Below are positions 36,777 through 45,102 of a DNA stretch of 64,000 nt, piece after piece; position 1 is the first letter of the stretch, and every line of letters begins with the position of its first letter. The stretch covers positions 124,001 to 188,000 of the forward strand of contig NZ_SAXA01000004.1 in assembly GCF_004122035.1 (NCBI RefSeq), given 5' to 3'. The notes beneath the pieces are model-generated. The model was not told the DNA's origin and ran no database searches. It saw only the letters and a program-made list of their open reading frames with translations. The translations under genes were made by a program, and so were the position numbers. This DNA comes from Ancylomarina salipaludis. Lineage in GTDB: Bacteria > Bacteroidota > Bacteroidia > Bacteroidales > Marinifilaceae.

Positions 36777-38129
36777 ATGAAATTTTTAAGTTTTATTTTT
36801 CTTCTGATTAGCCTGAATGTCTTTTCTCAACAGCAGATGACTTTGTCTGTAAAAGTTGAGAATCATATTTCCGAACAGTTTTATCTACAAACGGGAGATG
36901 AAATGGGCATTGTGACTATTGATAGTTCCCGTGTAAAAGCTTTTGGTATTCTTCTTTTTAAATGGGAGGGGAAACCTAATCTTTACCGCTTATCTGATGG
37001 AAAGGGGCATTTCATCGATTTTAGAATGATACGTCCGAATCTGTCCTTTGAGATAAAAGGCAATTTTGCTGAAAATGAGTTTGTTTTTGATCAAGAGGAT
37101 AAGAATAACCAGGTACAATACTATTTATCTGAGTTTGATTATTATCAGGCTGAGGCAGAAAGATTAGCACAAATGTATAGGTCGGCCAATCTTACTGATC
37201 AGAAAGAAGTAGAAAAGACCTATAAAGATCTGCAAAAAGAAAACGAGAATCTTATAAAAGATCTGTGGTCGAGAAGAGCGAATGATTGGTCTTTACAACT
37301 TGCTCTAACTAATGCAGACAGACTTCAGGATCTGGATCAGAAAATAAAATTAAGACCATTTATCGATCAGTTTTTTGAATATTTCGATTTTGCAGATAGC
37401 ATAGTTGTAGGATCACCATGTTTTTACGACAAATTGGAACGTTTTTTTGATTCAAAGCAAATGAAAGCTTTAATTCAAAGCAAGGAATCAAAAGAGATCG
37501 AATCAGCGATTCAACAGGTTTTTTGGCTGTCGGAAGTGAATAAGCATGCGCAGGAATGTTTGGTAAATTACCTCTTGAATAGATTCCCCTTTAAAACGGA
37601 TCCCAAATTATATGAAGAGGTTGTTAAAACTTATAAGTTGGCTAATAGCTGCGAATATGTTTTGGCAAGTAAAAGCATGAGAGATCGGGTTGAAAATGAC
37701 AAAAGCTTTACTAAAGGAGCAAAAGTACCTGATTTTATCTTAAGCAATTGTTTGAATATCAATCTGGAATCTTTTTCAAAGGTTAATAGTGATCTGACAC
37801 TTTTGATTGTATGGTCGGCTCATTGTGAAGAATCTCTTGATTTGTTGATACGAATAAACGATTTGTATCACAGTTATCAGGAAAAGGGTTTGGAAGTTGT
37901 AGCCTTTTCGATTGATCACAATATTATGGATTGGGGAAATTTTGTTGAAGAGAACAATTACACATGGATAAATGCCTGTGATAAGGCGGGATTGAAATCT
38001 GAATTTGCCAAGGCATATAATATTGTCTCAACACCCAATATGTTTTTGATTTCAGCTGATCAAAAATTGGTATCAAAGCCTCTGACTTTTTTTCAACTTA
38101 AAACAGATATTAAACATTTTCTTGATTAG
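36777..38129 (+). CDS. Secreted thioredoxin-like protein with DUF4369-type N-domain
   Basis: A 450-residue exported protein with a short signal peptide (1-17, ending LNVFSQQ). Residues about 20-110 resemble DUF4369, common in Bacteroidota TlpA/ResA-like proteins. A long helical middle part follows. The C-terminal thioredoxin fold (about 312-445) has WSAHCEESLDLL where active members have a CxxC; only one Cys remains. A cis-Pro segment VSTPNMF is present. Disulfide reductase activity is therefore doubtful. Its stop overlaps the convergent minus gene by four bases. Confidence 0.82.
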   Translation: MKFLSFIFLLISLNVFSQQQMTLSVKVENHISEQFYLQTGDEMGIVTIDSSRVKAFGILLFKWEGKPNLYRLSDGKGHFIDFRMIRPNLSFEIKGNFAENEFVFDQEDKNNQVQYYLSEFDYYQAEAERLAQMYRSANLTDQKEVEKTYKDLQKENENLIKDLWSRRANDWSLQLALTNADRLQDLDQKIKLRPFIDQFFEYFDFADSIVVGSPCFYDKLERFFDSKQMKALIQSKESKEIESAIQQVFWLSEVNKHAQECLVNYLLNRFPFKTDPKLYEEVVKTYKLANSCEYVLASKSMRDRVENDKSFTKGAKVPDFILSNCLNINLESFSKVNSDLTLLIVWSAHCEESLDLLIRINDLYHSYQEKGLEVVAFSIDHNIMDWGNFVEENNYTWINACDKAGLKSEFAKAYNIVSTPNMFLISADQKLVSKPLTFFQLKTDIKHFLD

Positions 38130-38635
38130 GCTTGAAGTTTTTTCAGAATGCGTTTCCCTCTGGATTTAAACCCAGCCGTTCCTTCCGTCATATGTTCTTC
38201 AATAATCAGAGCCAATTCGTTTTTGATATCGGGTTCTTGCTGAGAAAAATTGAAGAGGATTTGCATGGCATAAACACGCACAGCCACAGGCGTTGCATTA
38301 GCGATTAGTAAATCGAAACAGCGGTTAATAAAATCGCCGGATATCGTCTTAGGAAGCGGTTCATTACTGATTAGTTTCAGAAGTTGTCTTTGCTTACTTT
38401 GGCACTCCAGATTGGGAAAAAGCTTTATCATATGTGGAATATAGGGACGAATCAATTCGGGGGCTTCATCATAAACTTTATCCATTAACCAGGTGGCACG
38501 CCATGTGTTTTTTTCTGAGCGCATGGCATACTCCCAAAGTTCTTTCATATACTTTGGCTTTTGGGATATCTCTTTTGCTATAAGTACAGCGGCTTCTTTT
38601 CCCGGGAAAGTAGATAGGATTGCATTAAAATCCAT
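38126..38635 (-). CDS. HEAT-repeat-like helical protein, unknown
   Basis: A 169-residue cytosolic protein made of repeated helix pairs resembling HEAT repeats (KNTWRATWLMDKVYDEAPEL, TPVAVRVYAMQILFNFS). There is no signal peptide or catalytic motif. It probably acts as a small scaffold. It lies 9 bases after the 64-residue gene on the same strand, suggesting a two-gene operon. It converges on the thioredoxin-like gene. Confidence 0.75.
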   Translation of the reverse strand: MDFNAILSTFPGKEAAVLIAKEISQKPKYMKELWEYAMRSEKNTWRATWLMDKVYDEAPELIRPYIPHMIKLFPNLECQSKQRQLLKLISNEPLPKTISGDFINRCFDLLIANATPVAVRVYAMQILFNFSQQEPDIKNELALIIEEHMTEGTAGFKSRGKRILKKLQA

Positions 38636-38644
38636 AAATTGTCT

Positions 38645-38839
38645 TTATTTTTTTGTAAGCTTATTGATAATTTCTTCGTATTCTTTAAAGCGATGTTCCC
38701 TAATCGGACGGATTTTGGGTTCAGTGGTAAAGTGTAACAACAAACAGGGACTGATCGATTTGTATTGATCAACATACTCGTAATCTTTCAGTTCATTATT
38801 TTTTATTCGCTGTTTTATTTTATTGTGGTAGGGATACAT
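38645..38839 (-). CDS. Small conserved-looking protein, unknown
   Basis: A 64-residue basic protein starting MYPYHNKIKQRIKN and ending EIINKLTKK. It contains SPCLLLHFTTEPKIRPIRE, which looks structured. It is preceded by a T-rich region and followed after 9 bases by the HEAT-like gene, so the pair may be co-transcribed. A competing frame on the same strand (38578-38775) overlaps the next gene heavily and looks like a shadow. The function is unknown. Confidence 0.65.
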   Translation of the reverse strand: MYPYHNKIKQRIKNNELKDYEYVDQYKSISPCLLLHFTTEPKIRPIREHRFKEYEEIINKLTKK

Positions 38840-38876
38840 CTGAACTTGTGTTTGAAATCATTTCGACGATTTTAAT

Positions 38877-39749
38877 TTAAACAAATATTTTTTTAAATCT
38901 TTGGGGAAGTTCATCTTTCAGATGTAAATTTTCATTTGTAAACGGATGTGTAAATTTTAAAGAATAGGCGTGCAGATACAAACCTTTCCCCTTTAAAATT
39001 AAATTCTCAATTCCATATGTTTTGTCACCTAATATTGGATTTCCAATGCTCGACAGATGGATGCGCAATTGATGCCTTCGTCCTGTTTTGGGCTCCAATT
39101 CTACCAGATTGAGTTTGCCAAATCTTTCTGATATAACGGATTGGCAGACTGTGTAATTCGATTGTGATTTTTTGCCCTCAATTTCTGAAATGATTTCTCC
39201 TTTTGATTCCATTTCGCCTATAGTGATTGCATAGTAGTTTTTGTTCAGTTCTTTGTTTTCGAACATTTTGTTGAGAGCACGAATACTACTATTCGTTTTA
39301 CCAACTAATAGAATACCAGTGGTTGCATAATCCAATCGGTGAACAGGTTGGGGCCTTGCAGCATCAGGATGCTGGCTTGGTTTGATATTCTGAATCAGGG
39401 CATTGGCGATGGTTTTAAACCGATTACCGCTCACGAGTATACCTGCAGGTTTATGAATTACGGCTAAATAATCATCTTCAAACAATACGTCAAGTGGGAG
39501 GATCAGTTTTTTCTTAGGACCAACTGCTTCAGGAACGTAAATATTAATAGTTTCCGCACCTTTTATAAAAGTAGCTGTGCTTGCAATATGGCCATCAACC
39601 GTAATTTGTTTTTTCTTTAAGGCTTTTTTTAAGGCAGATTTGGTTAATGCAGCATTAAAAATTCCGACACCATATTCCTGCAGACGGGTGGGAGTGAGTT
39701 GTTTGGGGACAAGATGACTTTCGCTTGGTTTGGTACTGTTTTTCTTCAT
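38877..39749 (-). CDS. RluA-family pseudouridine synthase
   Basis: A 290-residue RNA-modifying enzyme. It has an N-terminal S4 RNA-binding domain (about 18-70) and a catalytic domain with HRLDYATTGILLV near 145, where the Asp is the nucleophile. Supporting segments are VIHKPAGILVSG, KTGRRHQLRIHLSSIGNPILGD and YLHAYSLKFTHP. It isomerises uridine to pseudouridine in rRNA or tRNA; the exact target position is unknown. It is monocistronic. Confidence 0.93.
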   Translation of the reverse strand: MKKNSTKPSESHLVPKQLTPTRLQEYGVGIFNAALTKSALKKALKKKQITVDGHIASTATFIKGAETINIYVPEAVGPKKKLILPLDVLFEDDYLAVIHKPAGILVSGNRFKTIANALIQNIKPSQHPDAARPQPVHRLDYATTGILLVGKTNSSIRALNKMFENKELNKNYYAITIGEMESKGEIISEIEGKKSQSNYTVCQSVISERFGKLNLVELEPKTGRRHQLRIHLSSIGNPILGDKTYGIENLILKGKGLYLHAYSLKFTHPFTNENLHLKDELPQRFKKIFV

Positions 39750-39867
39750 ATTTACTGATGGTCTTGCTAAGTTTCTTTTGGATTCCTAAGACTTATTTTT
39801 CAATAATACTTTTAGCAAGGCCTTTTTTTATTCAAATAGCTGAAGATACTACATATTTGGGGATCGG

Positions 39868-40311
39868 TCAAGTTTGGTTGTTTTGTTTTACCATTTTGTT
39901 TTTAATGGCATGCTCAAATAATAGGGGTTGAATCATTGGGTAAGTCAGTTCAGTAGGTAGTTCACCAAAAGCACGTTTCTCAGCTATTTCGAGAGTTAAG
40001 GTTTTGCCAAATTCCTGAACCTCAGCATAAGCAAGAAGACCATAAGTTATATTGGAATCGATGCTAACCGAATAGATGCATATGGCTTTTAAACTAAAGC
40101 GAGTCGCTCCGGTTTCCTCAATTAATTCTCTTTCAGCTGTTTTTATTATTTCTTCATTAGGTTCATGTCTGCCACCGGGAATTTCCCATGTCGTCCGTTC
40201 TTTGTGTCTAACAAAAATCCAATTACCCTTATTATCAGCTGTGACAATCACGGCATATTTTAACAATTCCTCTGTAACTTCGCCTGATGGATGAAAATCA
40301 ACTTTTATCAT
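39868..40311 (-). CDS. Nudix hydrolase
   Basis: A 147-residue cytosolic protein. Its complete Nudix box runs from GGRHEPNEE to RELIEETGA near 46-68 and matches GX5EX7REUXEEXGU. It probably hydrolyses a nucleoside diphosphate linked to another moiety. Substrate specificity cannot be read. It lies 59 bases after the DUF202 gene on the same strand, so co-transcription is possible. Confidence 0.9.
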   Translation of the reverse strand: MIKVDFHPSGEVTEELLKYAVIVTADNKGNWIFVRHKERTTWEIPGGRHEPNEEIIKTAERELIEETGATRFSLKAICIYSVSIDSNITYGLLAYAEVQEFGKTLTLEIAEKRAFGELPTELTYPMIQPLLFEHAIKNKMVKQNNQT

Positions 40312-40370
40312 TTTTATTAGATCTTTTTTATTCTTGATGAAGGTTTACCTGTAAAGCCGTCCTTTGTTTT

Positions 40371-40628
40371 TTAGTTGTAATATTTATTGATTTTTGTTTT
40401 GACATGGAAAAAACGCACAATTCCAATTAGCATGACCAGAAATGCGATGACAATAAAGAAATAGGCTAATAGGATTAGATTGTGCAGAATGTCAATTTTC
40501 AGGATAGCAAATCCCGAACTCAAAAAAACAATGAACGTTCTAAAATAGGCTAAAAATGTCCGTTCGTTCGCCAATTTTGTTCTTTCTATAGCTAAGAGAT
40601 CAGTTCTGTTGATTTTGTTTTGGTCCAT
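40371..40628 (-). CDS. DUF202-family small membrane protein
   Basis: An 85-residue inner-membrane protein with two helices (about 29-47 and 51-71) and the conserved N-terminal LLAIERTKLANERTFLAYFRT, the hallmark of DUF202/YidH-type proteins. Their function is unknown. A PhzF gene lies upstream on the same strand, with a gap of 36 bases. Confidence 0.88.
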   Translation of the reverse strand: MDQNKINRTDLLAIERTKLANERTFLAYFRTFIVFLSSGFAILKIDILHNLILLAYFFIVIAFLVMLIGIVRFFHVKTKINKYYN

Positions 40629-40664
40629 ATGATCTGTTTTTGATATATATGATTTTTGTGACTT

Positions 40665-41567
40665 TTATATCTCTATCTCTGTTTTAAAAATGACAGTTGC
40701 ATGACCTTTAATTTGAATCAAGGAAGCTTTATTATCTTGAATTTTAACCCTAACATTGACTTTCCCAAGTCTGTCAATCTGCTCTCCTTGTCTTCCATTA
40801 AATTCAAAGATATCGCCTTTATAATCCACAATTTTGTTTTCTACCAGATAGCCACCTAAAGGTCCGTTTGCATTACCTGTTACGGGGTCTTCATCTATTC
40901 CAATTGCAGGGGCAAACATTCTTCCATATGTTAAGATATCCTGATCGTCAGAATCGAAGGTGAATACAAAATACCCGTTGCAATCAATCAGTTGGCTCAA
41001 GTTTGCTAAGTCGTTAAGATTAGGAGTTAGTGCATTGAGTTTTTTCCTGCTTTTAATTCCAATCATGACTTTTGAGTGTCCTGTTGAAGCAATTTGAATT
41101 GGGCAGCGATCATCTAAATCAGATGTTTCAAGACCAAGTGCTGTAATTAGTTTTTGCCTTTTCCCCAGATCAAGAGCAGGGCTTAATTCAAATTTCCCCT
41201 GCGTCATAGCTATCTGATAGTCATCTTCGTCTTTAATAATCTCAAAAGGGAGAATTCCAATCTGGGTTTTATAGTTTAAAATACATGAATCCAGATTTTC
41301 TTTTATGGCTTTAGCATACATGGCAGCAATGGTTGCATGCCCGCATGTTGGAACTTCTTTTTGGGGAGTGAAGTATCTTATTTTCCCATCGTGGCTGCTA
41401 TCATTTGATGAAAAAAGAAAAGATGTTTCTGAATTATTTAATTCTCTGGCAATATTTTGCATCTGCGTTTCATTTAAGCCATCCGCATTTAAAACAACTC
41501 CTGCAGGATTTCCCTTAAATCGTTCCTTTGTAAAAGAGTCAATTTGATATATGATTCGTTTTGTCAT
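40665..41567 (-). CDS. PhzF-family isomerase/epimerase
   Basis: A 300-residue member of the PhzF (diaminopimelate-epimerase-like) fold. The active-site Glu lies in LNNSETSFLF near 46, and FTPQKEVPTCGHATIAAMY marks the first half. The second half shows GIDEDPVTGNANGPLGGYL. It is cytosolic. Members isomerise varied small molecules and most are uncharacterised; it need not make phenazines. It may be co-transcribed with the DUF202 gene downstream. Confidence 0.92.
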   Translation of the reverse strand: MTKRIIYQIDSFTKERFKGNPAGVVLNADGLNETQMQNIARELNNSETSFLFSSNDSSHDGKIRYFTPQKEVPTCGHATIAAMYAKAIKENLDSCILNYKTQIGILPFEIIKDEDDYQIAMTQGKFELSPALDLGKRQKLITALGLETSDLDDRCPIQIASTGHSKVMIGIKSRKKLNALTPNLNDLANLSQLIDCNGYFVFTFDSDDQDILTYGRMFAPAIGIDEDPVTGNANGPLGGYLVENKIVDYKGDIFEFNGRQGEQIDRLGKVNVRVKIQDNKASLIQIKGHATVIFKTEIEI

Positions 41568-41640
41568 TTTCTTTTCAATTTAGCGTTGGGCCTATTACAT
41601 CATTTTAAAATGTTCTTTTAGCCAGATAAAGTAATTGAGA

Positions 41641-42582
41641 TCAAAAGGGCAAATTTCCCAAATCCACATTCCCTCCGGATAGTATGATGCCAATTTTTTT
41701 GCCTTTAAATTTGTCCTTTTCTTTTAAAACAGCAGCCAGAGCAACAGCACTTGAGGGTTCAACGATGATTTTCATTCGTTCCCATATTAGTCGCATGGCA
41801 GAAACAATCTCGTCTTCTTCTACTCGGATGATTTTTTCAACCAACTCCTGAATAAGGGGAAAGGTTTTGTCCCCCAATGATGTTAGTAGCCCATCAGCAA
41901 TGGTTTTTGGATTGGTTTGTGGAATCAATTCTCCTTTTTCAAGCGATTGCCAGGCATCATCAGCACCCAAAGGCTCACCGGCGATCACCTTGGTTTTAGG
42001 TGAAAAATGGCGGGCAGCCAAGGCTGTTCCGGCAAGTAAACCGCCACCACCAACAGGGGCAATGATAAAATCCAAATCAGCGTAGTCCTCAATCAGTTCC
42101 ATAGCAGCTGTTCCTTGTCCTTGAATCACCTGATAGTCGTTGTAGGGATGCAGGAATGTCGCACCTGTTTCTTCAACGACTTTATTTAGGGTCGTTTCTC
42201 TGGCTTCAAGATTTGCTTCACATTCGATGATTTTGCCACCGTAGCCTTTTACCGCTTTTTTCTTCACTTCAGGTGCATTTTCCGGCATCACAATATAGGC
42301 TTTAATATTCTGCATTTTTGCAGCCAAAGCCAGTGCTTGGGCAAAATTCCCTGACGAATGGGTTGCTACACCACATTTCTTTTGCTCATCGCTCAATTGC
42401 AGAACGGCATTGAGTGCCCCTCGCATTTTAAACGCACCCATTTTCTGAAAATTCTCACATTTGAAATAGAGCTGTGCGCCTGCAATTTCGTTGATCAGGT
42501 TTGAACTTAAAATAGGAGTGCGATGGATATATGGTTTAATTCGGTTGTGAGTTTCGAGAAGGTTCTCTTTACTGATGTGCAT
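41641..42582 (-). CDS. Threonine/serine dehydratase, short catabolic type
   Basis: A 313-residue fold-type II PLP enzyme. The PLP lysine is in KMGAFKMRGALNAV near 54, the phosphate-binding tetraglycine loop is PVGGGGLLAG near 180, and SSGNFAQALALAA is also conserved. It lacks the C-terminal regulatory ACT-like domain of biosynthetic IlvA, so it is more like catabolic threonine ammonia-lyase or serine racemase. It produces 2-oxobutanoate or pyruvate plus ammonia. It lies 73 bases from the PhzF gene, on the same strand. Confidence 0.92.
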   Translation of the reverse strand: MHISKENLLETHNRIKPYIHRTPILSSNLINEIAGAQLYFKCENFQKMGAFKMRGALNAVLQLSDEQKKCGVATHSSGNFAQALALAAKMQNIKAYIVMPENAPEVKKKAVKGYGGKIIECEANLEARETTLNKVVEETGATFLHPYNDYQVIQGQGTAAMELIEDYADLDFIIAPVGGGGLLAGTALAARHFSPKTKVIAGEPLGADDAWQSLEKGELIPQTNPKTIADGLLTSLGDKTFPLIQELVEKIIRVEEDEIVSAMRLIWERMKIIVEPSSAVALAAVLKEKDKFKGKKIGIILSGGNVDLGNLPF

Positions 42583-42723
42583 AATTTTGGTTTGAGTTTG
42601 TTATTTGATTTAAGGGAATTGTAAATCTACAAAATTTGAATAAGAGTTAATTTAAGATGGTCAACTATCTAATTAATTTTCTGTATCGGTAAGTAATCAA
42701 GTTAGTGATATTAAAATACGGAG

Positions 42724-42758
42724 AGGCTGTTCTGAGTGGGACAGCTTTTTTTTTTTTG
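42724..42758 (+). terminator. Orphan terminator-like hairpin
   Basis: AGGCTGTTCT pairs with GGGACAGCTT with G.T wobbles around a GAGT loop, followed by about eleven T. No plus-strand gene ends upstream of it. It resembles a second hairpin at 44900-44933. Confidence 0.65.
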
Positions 42759-42837
42759 GAATGAAAGCTTTAAGTTATTTAATGTATCAGTGTATCTGTT
42801 TTTAAAGAATAGACATCCCTCTGGTGACAAGAGTAAA

Positions 42838-42985
42838 GTGATTGGATAGATGAGACAGTTCGATTTGGGAAAGAGTTATACTGATTGGATAGGTGAGTCA
42901 CACCGAATTTGAGTAGAGACACAGCATCGGGACAGGTTAGACAGGTCTCAGGATAGATGAAATAGTTCGATTTAGTAAATAGAAA
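42838..42985. repeat. Degenerate direct repeats
   Basis: GATTGGATAGATGAG and ACAGTTCGATTT near 42840 recur as GATTGGATAGGTGAG near 42883, and as GGATAGATGAAATAGTTCGA near 42951. Spacing is irregular, about 43 and 69 bases. This looks like a decayed tandem duplication in non-coding DNA. Confidence 0.5.
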
Positions 42986-43320
42986 GGAGAAATAACTGGA
43001 GATAACATTAAGACTATAATTTTCTGTTACTTTCTCTTTTTTGGAAAATAATTATTGCTCAATATACTTGTTGATAATTGTGATCAAGTGCTTGTGTAAA
43101 GAGGCTTTTTATTTGAAGTGTTTTCTTTCTAAGTTCGAACTCTCAGTCTGCCTTTTAGGTCAAGTTGATTGTACAGAGGCAAATACAGGTATTTTGTTTA
43201 TTTATGCCTGATTGTGTTGAATGATACCGTTAAATATAATTGGAAAAATACAGGCCAAATATGCTGGTTTATATTAAAAAATGGTTTGTTTTGTAACAGT
43301 AAATTTTTAAAATATCTATT

Positions 43321-43836
43321 ATGGTGAGAAAATACTTGCGGCTGATTATTGCCGGAATCCTGTTGGTAGGAAGCATCGTGCTGATTGTTAAAGGTTCAGT
43401 TGGATTGGGCGTTTGGGGAATTTTGCTTTCTGGTTTGTTTGTTTTACTTCATTTCAAGAACGAAAAGAATCTGCTTGCTTTTTATTTTGTTAGGAAAAAT
43501 AAGTTTGAAAAAGCTGCAGGAGTATTGGCAAGAGTAAAACATCCGGAAGCAATGATAAAAAGCCAGGAAGCTTATTATTACTACCTGTCAGGCTTGGTTG
43601 AGGCACAAAGCAATAACAGCTCTAAAGCTGAGAAACACTTTAAGAAAGCATTAAATACAGGTCTTCGATTAAAAACAGATCAGGCTGTGGCGAAATTGAA
43701 TTTGTCGGGTATCTATCTGTCACAAAGGAATAAGAAATTGTCCAGCTACTATTTAAAAGAAGCAAAGAAACTGGATAAGCAAAAAATGTTATCTGCTCAA
43801 ATTAAGGAAATAGAAGCCATGATGAAACGCATCTAA
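43321..43836 (+). CDS. Membrane-anchored TPR-like protein
   Basis: A 171-residue protein with two N-terminal membrane helices (about 7-25 and 30-43). Helical TPR-like repeats follow at about 48-165, visible as A-x2-Y-x3-G patterns in AYYYYLSGLVEAQSNNSS and KHFKKALNTGLRL. It probably faces the cytoplasm and acts as a scaffold. No partner is suggested by its position; it is a single gene followed by a strong terminator. Confidence 0.75.
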   Translation: MVRKYLRLIIAGILLVGSIVLIVKGSVGLGVWGILLSGLFVLLHFKNEKNLLAFYFVRKNKFEKAAGVLARVKHPEAMIKSQEAYYYYLSGLVEAQSNNSSKAEKHFKKALNTGLRLKTDQAVAKLNLSGIYLSQRNKKLSSYYLKEAKKLDKQKMLSAQIKEIEAMMKRI

Positions 43837-43864
43837 GGCTTTCATCTTATGGGATAAAATAAGT

Positions 43865-43903
43865 AGACCTGACCGATTTTGATAATCAGTCAGGTCTTTT
43901 TTT
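43865..43903 (+). terminator. Rho-independent terminator
   Basis: AGACCTGAC pairs with GTCAGGTCT around a 15-base loop, followed by seven T. It lies between convergent genes, 28 bases after the TPR-like gene. Confidence 0.87.
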
Positions 43904-43923
43904 ATATGAGAAAGGCAATAGGC

Positions 43924-44313
43924 TTAAGTAACAGCAATGAGCTGAATGTCGAAGATAAGAACCGAGCCGGCAGGGATAGGGCCATTGTCCTTATTTCCAT
44001 AAGCCAAATGCGAAGGTACAAATAGAACGCCCTCTCCACCTTCTTTAAAATATTGTAAACCTTCGATCCATCCTGTAATAACCTCAGTCAGATTAATCTC
44101 CAATTTGTCATTTTGGTCGAAAGTATCCCCATTGATAAAATAACCAATATAAGCAATCTTGATATATGAATTGATGTTGGGTTGTGCGCCTTTACCTTCC
44201 TTGTTTATCAGGTAATATAAGCCTGTTTCAGTTCTCTGCGCCTCTAGTTGATGCCTGGCTATATAGGCCTTGATTTCCTCTTCGTTTTTCTGTTTGAAAT
44301 TTTGTTTTTTCAT
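43924..44313 (-). CDS. FKBP-type peptidyl-prolyl isomerase
   Basis: A 129-residue FKBP domain. The first 40 residues are a charged helical extension (MKKQNFKQKNEEEIKAYIAR). The prolyl-isomerase core at about 42-128 shows YIGYFINGDTFDQND, VITGWIEGLQYFKEGGEG and PSHLAYGNKDNGPIPAGS. No signal peptide is visible, yet the gene overlaps by four bases (ATGA) a lipoprotein gene upstream. The length is close to Bacteroidota FkpA-like proteins without the export signal. Confidence 0.9.
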   Translation of the reverse strand: MKKQNFKQKNEEEIKAYIARHQLEAQRTETGLYYLINKEGKGAQPNINSYIKIAYIGYFINGDTFDQNDKLEINLTEVITGWIEGLQYFKEGGEGVLFVPSHLAYGNKDNGPIPAGSVLIFDIQLIAVT

Positions 44314-44780
44314 TTTTTGATGACTTCCAATTCGTAAAATGTTGTTTCCTGATCTTTAACACGGGTAAAGTTCAGCTTTTTATTGTTGAGAAGGACAATT
44401 TCGGCTGTGGTATAGATGATGTTACCGTCAACCAAATGGCCGCCAAGGGTATGACCTGTGCTATCTGATACCGCTATGTGAATATGGTTGTGTTTGCCTT
44501 TATCGGCAAATGTGCCTGTAAGGGAAACAATTTCGAAATGCCCTTTTAAATGCAAAAGTTCTTTTTGGTTGGCTGGTCGAATAACCAAGTCTCTTAAACT
44601 TCCCACACAGGTTGAAACGGAAGCCGATTCAAGTTGATTGGCTTCAACAAAATTAGCCATCTCTTGTTTCAGATCCATGCCTGGTTTCAATCGCAGGGCA
44701 TAAGTGTCAACCAAATTTTGTTTGCAGGAGCTAAAACCTATTAAAATAAGGAATATAATGCACGTGTTTAATTTTAGCAT
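44310..44780 (-). CDS. Lipoprotein with PPC (DUF296) domain
   Basis: A 156-residue protein with a lipobox signal peptide (LIGFSSC, lipidated Cys19). A PPC/DUF296 domain follows at about 28-150, with the characteristic HNHIHIAVSDSTGHTLGGHL. This domain is usually cytosolic or linked to DNA binding through AT-hooks. An exported, lipidated version is unusual. The histidine cluster could bind a metal. It is translationally coupled to the downstream FKBP gene. Confidence 0.83.
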   Translation of the reverse strand: MLKLNTCIIFLILIGFSSCKQNLVDTYALRLKPGMDLKQEMANFVEANQLESASVSTCVGSLRDLVIRPANQKELLHLKGHFEIVSLTGTFADKGKHNHIHIAVSDSTGHTLGGHLVDGNIIYTTAEIVLLNNKKLNFTRVKDQETTFYELEVIKK

Positions 44781-45102
44781 AAAGGAGTGATTTGTTTAAG
44801 CTAGCAAAATTAGAAAATAAAAAGTTTTTTCATTGTTTATAGTTTAGCTTTTAAAATGGAAATGACGACTTAAATGAATTTAATTTATGAAAATTTGGTC
44901 AGGCTGTTCCGAAAGGGGTAGCCTGTCTTTTTTATGAGAATTGGATGCTTAGGTGCGATTTCGTAACTTAAGACTTATAATCTTCAAATAAGGTATTGGG
45001 TCAATTCTATTTTAGTAATAAAGAGAGATTTCCTTTTAATCGAAATCTATATTTATTCCGGGAAGCCCTTATACTTGTGTGGATCTCAAATAAGACTGAT
45101 AA
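44781..45102. other. Intergenic region with orphan hairpin
   Basis: A 322-base gap between divergent genes. It contains one terminator-like hairpin (44900-44933) about 170 bases before the plus-strand gene. I found no coding frame and no recognisable promoter box. Confidence 0.5.
44900..44933 (+). terminator. Orphan terminator-like hairpin with GAAA loop
   Basis: CAGGCTGTTCC pairs with GGGGTAGCCTG (with wobbles) around a GAAA tetraloop, followed by a T-run. No plus-strand gene ends here. Sequence and structure are close to the hairpin at 42724-42758. Confidence 0.65.

Larger units (their letters stand above)
42583..43320. other. Long intergenic region with orphan hairpin and degenerate repeats
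   Basis: A 738-base gap between divergent genes. It holds a terminator-like hairpin (42724-42758) and a block of imperfect direct repeats (42838-42985). The rest is AT-rich sequence with no convincing coding frame on either strand. Nothing else was identified. Confidence 0.55.

Noticed and set aside
38578-38775. An alternative 65-codon minus-strand frame near the HEAT-like gene.
   Set aside because: It overlaps the start of the HEAT-like gene and competes with the better-looking 38645-38839 frame.
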